From assembly GCA_963837585.1 (NCBI GenBank), contig CAWINX010000004.1:186001-250000 (forward strand): 64,000 nucleotides of DNA, given 5' to 3'. The notes beneath the pieces were generated by a model that was not told the DNA's origin, did not search any database, and worked only from the letters and a program-made list of their open reading frames with translations. How positions within the stretch are numbered: position 1 is the stretch's first letter; each line of letters starts with the position of its first letter. This document shows, one piece after another, positions 59,588 to 64,000 of this stretch. The position numbers were made by a program, and so were the translations under genes. Source of the stretch: CAWINX01 sp963837585 (GTDB lineage Bacteria > Actinomycetota > Thermoleophilia > Solirubrobacterales > 70-9).

Positions 59588-60324
59588 TGGAACTGCGCCT
59601 CCTTGCCCTCTACCCCGAACAGATGAACATCTACGCCGACCGCGGCAACATCATCTTTCTGCGCAAACGCTGCGAATGGCGCGGAATCGATTTCTCCTAT
59701 GCGGCGGCCGGAGCGGGCGAGCGAATCGATCCCGGCGCCCACGACCTCATCTACGTCGGTGGTGGCCAGGACCGCGACCAAAGGGCGGTCGCCGCCGACA
59801 TGGTCGAGACGAAGCGCGAGTCCCTGGGCGCAGCGGTCGACGACGGCGCGGTCCTGCTCGCCGTCTGCGGTGGCTACCAGCTGCTCGGGCGCAGCTATCA
59901 GCTCGGCGAGGAGACATTGCCAGGTCTCGGTCTCGCAGATCTGGAGACGATCCGCGAACCGGGCCCCCGGCTGATCGGCAACGTCGCGATCGAGGCCGAC
60001 CTGGACGGTGAGACTCGCCTGATCGCCGGGTTCGAAAACCACGGCGGTCGCACCTACCTCGGCGGCGACGCCGTGCCGCTCGGCCGGGTCGTCAAGGGTT
60101 TCGGCAACAACGGCGTGGACGGCCTCGAGGGCGTGCGCCGCGACAACCTCTTCGGCACCTACCTGCACGGCCCACTGCTGCCCAAGAACGCCTGGCTGGC
60201 CGATCACCTGATCGGCCTCGCGCTGGAACGCCGCTATGGGGAGCGACCGACGCTGGAGCCGCTGGACGATGCCCTCGAGCTCGCCGCCCACGAGTCCGCT
60301 CGCGCCGTCGCCCTGGGCCGATAG
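59587..60324 (+). CDS. gatD: Lipid II isoglutaminyl synthase, GatD glutaminase subunit
   Basis: A 245-residue class I glutamine amidotransferase-like protein. The nucleophile Cys is in AVCGGYQLLG and the catalytic His in GTYLHGPLLPKN. NIIFLRKRCEWRGI near the start is typical of the CobB/CobQ-like GatD group. It supplies ammonia to MurT. The gene ends three bases from the convergent dut gene. Confidence 0.94.
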   Translation: MELRLLALYPEQMNIYADRGNIIFLRKRCEWRGIDFSYAAAGAGERIDPGAHDLIYVGGGQDRDQRAVAADMVETKRESLGAAVDDGAVLLAVCGGYQLLGRSYQLGEETLPGLGLADLETIREPGPRLIGNVAIEADLDGETRLIAGFENHGGRTYLGGDAVPLGRVVKGFGNNGVDGLEGVRRDNLFGTYLHGPLLPKNAWLADHLIGLALERRYGERPTLEPLDDALELAAHESARAVALGR

Positions 60325-60327
60325 GGG

Positions 60328-60759
60328 TCAGCGACCGCTGGAGCCGAAGCCGCCGACACCCCGGGCGGACTCGGCGAGTGCCTCTACCTCGATCGGCTCG
60401 GCGATCGCGATCGGCGTGACGACCAGCTGGGCGATCCGGTCGCCGGGCTCAATACGGAAGGTCTCTGCCGGGTCGGTGTTGAGCAAGAGGACTCGCACCT
60501 CGCCCCGGTAGCCGGCGTCGATAAGCCCGGGGCCGTTGACCAGCGCAATTCCGTGCTTGCGTGCCAACCCGGACCGCGGCAGAACCAGCCCGGCATGGCC
60601 CTCGGGGATCTCCACGGCGACTCCAGTCCCAACGCTCCATCGCTCCCCGGGGCCGAGATGGGCCGCCTCGCGGGCGTAGAGATCGAGCCCGGCGTCGCCA
60701 GGGTGTGCGCGGCTGGGCAATCGCGCGCCGTCTTCGAGCAATGACACCTTCAGCTCCAC
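60328..60759 (-). CDS. dut: dUTP diphosphatase
   Basis: A 143-residue trimeric dUTPase. DAGLDLYA (motif 1), PRSGLARKHGI (motif 2), GLIDAGYRGEV (motif 3), DRIAQLVV (motif 4) and the C-terminal RGVGGFGSSGR (motif 5) are all present. It lies nine bases after hflX on the same strand. Confidence 0.97.
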   Translation of the reverse strand: MELKVSLLEDGARLPSRAHPGDAGLDLYAREAAHLGPGERWSVGTGVAVEIPEGHAGLVLPRSGLARKHGIALVNGPGLIDAGYRGEVRVLLLNTDPAETFRIEPGDRIAQLVVTPIAIAEPIEVEALAESARGVGGFGSSGR

Positions 60760-60768
60760 GGCGCCACC

Positions 60769-62091
60769 CTAGACGACGGCGAGATCGCTGAACCGATGCA
60801 GCTCGGCGACCGGCACCCGCGCCTGGACCAGGACGCCGTCCTCGCGCTCTGTCCGTTTCAGCTCCCCGGCGATCTCATGCAGCTCGTGCAGGCGGGCGCC
60901 CTCGGCGTAGGGAATCAGCAGCTCGACTTCGGCGAGCGTGTCCTCAAAGGCGGTTTCGATCCCCTCCCTAAGCTCGTCGAGCCCCTCGCCGTCGAGCGCT
61001 GAGACCATCACCGCGCCGGGGTGGCGCAGCGACGCTTCGCGGCGAGCGTCATCGTCGAGCAGGTCGGCCTTGTTGAGGACGAGCAGCCGCGGCTTCTCCC
61101 CTGCGCCGATCTCCTCAAGGACCTCGTCGACCGCGCGCATCTCGGCCAGGCGCAGCTCCTCGGGCGCCGCCGCGTCGACCACGTGCAGGATCAGGTCGGC
61201 GAGCACGGTCTCCTCGAGCGTCGCCTTGAAGGCCTCGACCAGCTGGTGGGGCAGCTTCTCGATGAAGCCGACCGTGTCGGTCAGCAGGTAGGCGCGACCG
61301 GAGAGCTCGAGGCTGCGCGTGGTCGGGTCGAGGGTGTGGAAGAGCCTGTCCCCCACCCCAACCTCGGCGCCGGTGAGCGCGTTCAGCATGGTCGACTTGC
61401 CGGCGTTGGTGTAGCCGGCGATGGCGACGCGAGGAAGCGCCGAGCGCTCGCGTTGCGCTCGCATCACGCCGCGGTTGCGCTCGAGCCGCGCCAGTCGGCG
61501 TCGCAGCGCCGCGATTCGGTCACGGGCCAGGCGGCGATCGGTCTCGATCTGGGACTCGCCGGGGCCGCGGGTGCCGATCCCGCCCCCCAGCCGTTCGAGG
61601 TGGGTCCACAGGCCCCGCATTCGCGCCAGGTTGTACTCGAGCTGGGCGAGCTCGACCTGGAGCTTGCCCTCAGCCGAGTGGGCGTGGTCGGCGAAGATGT
61701 CGAGGATTACCACCGTGCGGTCGATCACCGGGACCCCCAGGGCGGCCTCCAGGTTGCGCTCCTGCCGCGGCGCCAGCTCGTCGTCGCAGGCGACAAGGTT
61801 GGCGTCGCAGGCGGCGATCAGCTCCTTCACCTCCTCGAGCTTGCCGCGACCGAGGTAGCGATCGGGGTCGGGCGCCGAGCGCTGCTGGACAGCCTCGCCG
61901 GCGGTCGCGACACCGGCTGTCCTCAGTAGCTCCTTCAGCTCGGCGAGCGAATCGCCGTCGGCCTCCACACCTCCCTCGACGATGCCAATCGCCAGGGCTC
62001 GCTGCCTGGCTCGCGGGTTCGATACTCCGGCGCCGTCCCCGCCATAGCGGGTCTGCGTGTTGCGGCCGTTTCGCGAACGTTGCACTCCCAA
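60769..62091 (-). CDS. hflX: GTPase HflX
   Basis: A ribosome-associated GTPase of 440 residues. The N-terminal domain has YLGRGKLEEVKELI and the family glycine-rich GGGIGTRGPGESQIE. The G domain has GYTNAGKST, DTVGFI and NKAD. HflX rescues stalled ribosomes under stress in other bacteria. The first ~30 residues are poorly conserved, so a later start is possible. Confidence 0.95.
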   Translation of the reverse strand: MGVQRSRNGRNTQTRYGGDGAGVSNPRARQRALAIGIVEGGVEADGDSLAELKELLRTAGVATAGEAVQQRSAPDPDRYLGRGKLEEVKELIAACDANLVACDDELAPRQERNLEAALGVPVIDRTVVILDIFADHAHSAEGKLQVELAQLEYNLARMRGLWTHLERLGGGIGTRGPGESQIETDRRLARDRIAALRRRLARLERNRGVMRAQRERSALPRVAIAGYTNAGKSTMLNALTGAEVGVGDRLFHTLDPTTRSLELSGRAYLLTDTVGFIEKLPHQLVEAFKATLEETVLADLILHVVDAAAPEELRLAEMRAVDEVLEEIGAGEKPRLLVLNKADLLDDDARREASLRHPGAVMVSALDGEGLDELREGIETAFEDTLAEVELLIPYAEGARLHELHEIAGELKRTEREDGVLVQARVPVAELHRFSDLAVV

Positions 62092-62146
62092 CGATTGTAG
62101 GCGGGCGCCGGGCCGCGCTCCCCAACCGCTCTATAGGCTTGCCGCC

Positions 62147-63145
62147 ATGAAGGTCTTCGTTACCGGGGGAACGGGCTTCATCGGCGGCACGGTCGTCCGG
62201 CAGCTGCGCGACCGCGGCGACGAGGTCGTCTGCCTGGTCCGCAGCCCCGAGAAGGGCCAGCCGCTTGCCGAACTCGGCGCGACGCTGGTCGCCGGGGACC
62301 TCGGCGACACCGAGGCGCTGCGCCAGGGCATGGAGGGATGCGACGGCGCCATCCACGCCGCGGCGATGTATGAGGTCGGCATCCCCAAGTCCCAGCACGC
62401 GGCAATGTATGAGGCGAACGTGCGCGGGACCGAGAACGTGATGCGTGCGGCGCTTGAGGCGAAGGTCCCGAAAGTGGTCTACGTATCGACCTGCGGCATC
62501 TTCGGCAACACCCACGGCAAGGTGGTCGACGAGACCTACGAGCACCCCGGGGACAGCTACACCTCCTACTACGAGGAGACCAAGCTCGAGGCCCACAAGA
62601 TCGTCAAGCGGATGATCGCCGAGGACAGCCTGCCCGGAGTGATCGTCCAGCCCGGCGGCGTCTACGGCCCCGGCGACACCTCCCAGGTCGCCGATCTGCT
62701 CGAAGAGTTCTTCGCCGGAAAACTTCCGCTCCTGCCCTTCCCCGAGCTGGGCATCTGCATGACCCACGTCGAGGACATCGCCGCCGGCATCCTGCTGGCG
62801 CTGGACAAAGCCCCGATCGGGGAGACCTACGTGATCAGCGGCCCGGTCACGACGATGCGCGAGGCGATCGAGACCGTCGCCGAGGCCTCGGGGCGCAAGG
62901 CGCCCAAACACGCGATGCCGACGATCGTGCTGAAGGCGATGACCCCGATCGGGCCACTGGTCGGCAAGCTGATGGGGCAGCCTCCCAATCTGCGCGAGTT
63001 GATCTCATCGGCGGACGGCGTCACCTTCTGGGCGAGCCACGAGAAGGCGACCCGCGAGCTGGACTACTCCCCGCGGGGGCTGGAGGAGGGTATGCGGCAG
63101 ACGCTGGAAGCCGACGACCGCTTCCCCTCCCCGACCGCCGCCTGA
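62147..63145 (+). CDS. NAD-dependent epimerase/dehydratase family protein
   Basis: A 332-residue extended SDR. The dinucleotide loop is TGGTGFIGG, with STCGIFG as the Ser/Thr region and a YYEETK catalytic Tyr-Lys. QPGGVYGPGD follows. The subgroup resembles dihydroflavonol-4-reductase-like or hopanoid-associated sugar epimerases. The in-frame codons before 62147 were rejected because they overlap the hflX start region. Confidence 0.88.
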   Translation: MKVFVTGGTGFIGGTVVRQLRDRGDEVVCLVRSPEKGQPLAELGATLVAGDLGDTEALRQGMEGCDGAIHAAAMYEVGIPKSQHAAMYEANVRGTENVMRAALEAKVPKVVYVSTCGIFGNTHGKVVDETYEHPGDSYTSYYEETKLEAHKIVKRMIAEDSLPGVIVQPGGVYGPGDTSQVADLLEEFFAGKLPLLPFPELGICMTHVEDIAAGILLALDKAPIGETYVISGPVTTMREAIETVAEASGRKAPKHAMPTIVLKAMTPIGPLVGKLMGQPPNLRELISSADGVTFWASHEKATRELDYSPRGLEEGMRQTLEADDRFPSPTAA

Positions 63146-63155
63146 GCGAGTCGCC

Positions 63156-64000
63156 TTGCGCGTAATCGACGTCGAGCACCTCGGGCGAAAGCACGTGATC
63201 GGCTGCTGGGAGGTCGACGGGGCGTTGATCGATCCTGGCCCGGAGTCCTCGATGCCGACGCTGCTGGCGGCGCTCGGCGACGAGCGAGCCGCGAGCGATC
63301 GTCCTCACCCACATCCACCTCGACCACGCTGCGGCGACCGGCGCCCTCGTGCGCCGTTGGCCCGACCTCGAGGTCTACGTCCACGAGCGCGGCGCGCCCC
63401 ACCTGATCGATCCCTCGAAGCTGCTCGCCAGCGCCGAGCGCCTCTACGGCGACGCGATGGAGAACGCTCTGGGGCGAGATCGTCCCGGTGCCGGAGGCAA
63501 ACGTGACGGCCCTGGCCGGCGGCGAGACGGTGCTGGGGATGCACGTCGCCTACACGCCGGGCCACGCCTCCCACCACGTCTGCTACCTGCACGAGGACAG
63601 CGGCACCGCCTTCGTCGGCGACGTCGCCGCGGTCCGCATCCTCCCCTCCACCCTCGTACTGCCCCCGACGCCGCCACCCGACATCGATATCGAGACCTGG
63701 GAGGACTCGATTGGGATTGTCGAGACGTGGCAGCCCGAGCGCCTCGCTCTCACCCACTTCGGCGCCATCGACGAGCCCCTCCCCCACTTGGCCCAGGTGC
63801 GAGAGCGACTGCGAGAGGAAGCCGCCTTGGCCCGCGATCTATCCGAGTCCGACTATGAGCAACGCCACCGCGAGCGCGTGACAGCGAATGCCAACGCGGA
63901 GGTGGCGGAACAGTTGCTGCAAGCCCTCCCGCCCCAGTACCAGTGGCGAGGTCTCAATCGCTACTGGAACAAGCGAGCGGAGCGCGAAGCTTCTAGCTGA
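63156..64000 (+). CDS. Metallo-beta-lactamase-fold hydrolase, two frameshifts
   Basis: Three frames must be joined. The start (TTG 63156, RVIDVEHLGRKHVIG) leads, after one base is removed near 63290, to IVLTHIHLDHAAATG, the metal-binding motif. A second break near 63466 leads to GEIVPVPEANVTAL, TPGHASHHVCY and GDVAAVRI. The later LALTHFGAID provides another ligand. The frame ends exactly at base 64000 with TGA. It resembles glyoxalase II-like hydrolases; the substrate is unknown. Confidence 0.85.

Overview
This 64 kb window is GC-rich bacterial chromosome with dense, mostly co-directional housekeeping operons. Gene content points to a deep-branching actinobacterium, most likely class Thermoleophilia (Solirubrobacterales-like). 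Supporting features are SepF, MurT/GatD, a GarA-like FHA gene beside an Rv1828-like MerR gene, a small RsiG-like protein, a short HisG with HisZ, a MurA carrying Asp instead of the catalytic Cys, and a 23S rRNA without the large insertion typical of other high-GC Gram-positives. This placement is inferred from gene content and order; no database search was possible.

Layout. 1-6300: end of citramalate synthase, a DegT-family aminotransferase, argH, a 3-methyladenine DNA glycosylase and, convergent, a class A penicillin-binding protein. 6489-12870: tyrS, then a complete 16S-23S-5S rRNA operon with recognisable precursor-processing stems and no spacer tRNAs. 13085-19676: an alpha/beta hydrolase, murA and a his operon (hisZ-G-D-B-A, hisH absent). 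19666-25779: polysaccharide deacetylase, tRNA nucleotidyltransferase, and a division/cell-envelope cluster (pgeF, yggS-like, sepF, proC, yggT, lspA, rluD-like). 25914-35910: the conserved rpsB-tsf-pyrH-frr-uppS-cdsA-dxr-rseP-ispG-proS-pgsA run, which joins translation factors, undecaprenyl and phospholipid synthesis and the MEP isoprenoid pathway. 35991-37977: RsiG-like, FHA, MerR and SRPBCC genes. 38138-53879: accessory metabolism, with an AGPS-like FAD oxidase, NAD synthetase, a wax ester synthase/DGAT, an SCP2-type thiolase, an SDR, a secreted metalloprotease, a c-di-AMP riboswitch ahead of an RlpA-like protein, dinB and ccdA. 53930-64000: cyclophilin-peroxiredoxin-hydrolase operon, a lipid kinase-murT-methyltransferase-gatD run, dut/hflX, an epimerase and a metallo-beta-lactamase-fold hydrolase.

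A dominant property of the sequence is its quality. At least 17 single-base-type frameshifts interrupt 14 otherwise well-conserved genes, many of them essential (tyrS, proS, dxr, ispG, cdsA, hisB, nadE). Several lie beside short G, T or A runs and can be repaired by one base. The best explanation is uncorrected sequencing or assembly indels rather than gene decay, so the affected genes are given here as single CDS features spanning both frames.

The most interesting biology is: (i) an RsiG-like protein with a near-canonical c-di-GMP-binding motif behind its own strong promoter; (ii) MurA Asp117, predicting intrinsic fosfomycin resistance; (iii) a ydaO-type c-di-AMP riboswitch controlling an RlpA-like wall protein; (iv) a prolyl-tRNA synthetase without the editing insertion; (v) a methyltransferase gene lodged between murT and gatD; (vi) a membrane protein joining a cytoplasmic sigma-region-4-like helix-turn-helix to an extracytoplasmic domain; (vii) several long palindromes, one inside the hisD coding sequence. 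I found no CRISPR array, prophage, insertion sequence or tRNA gene.
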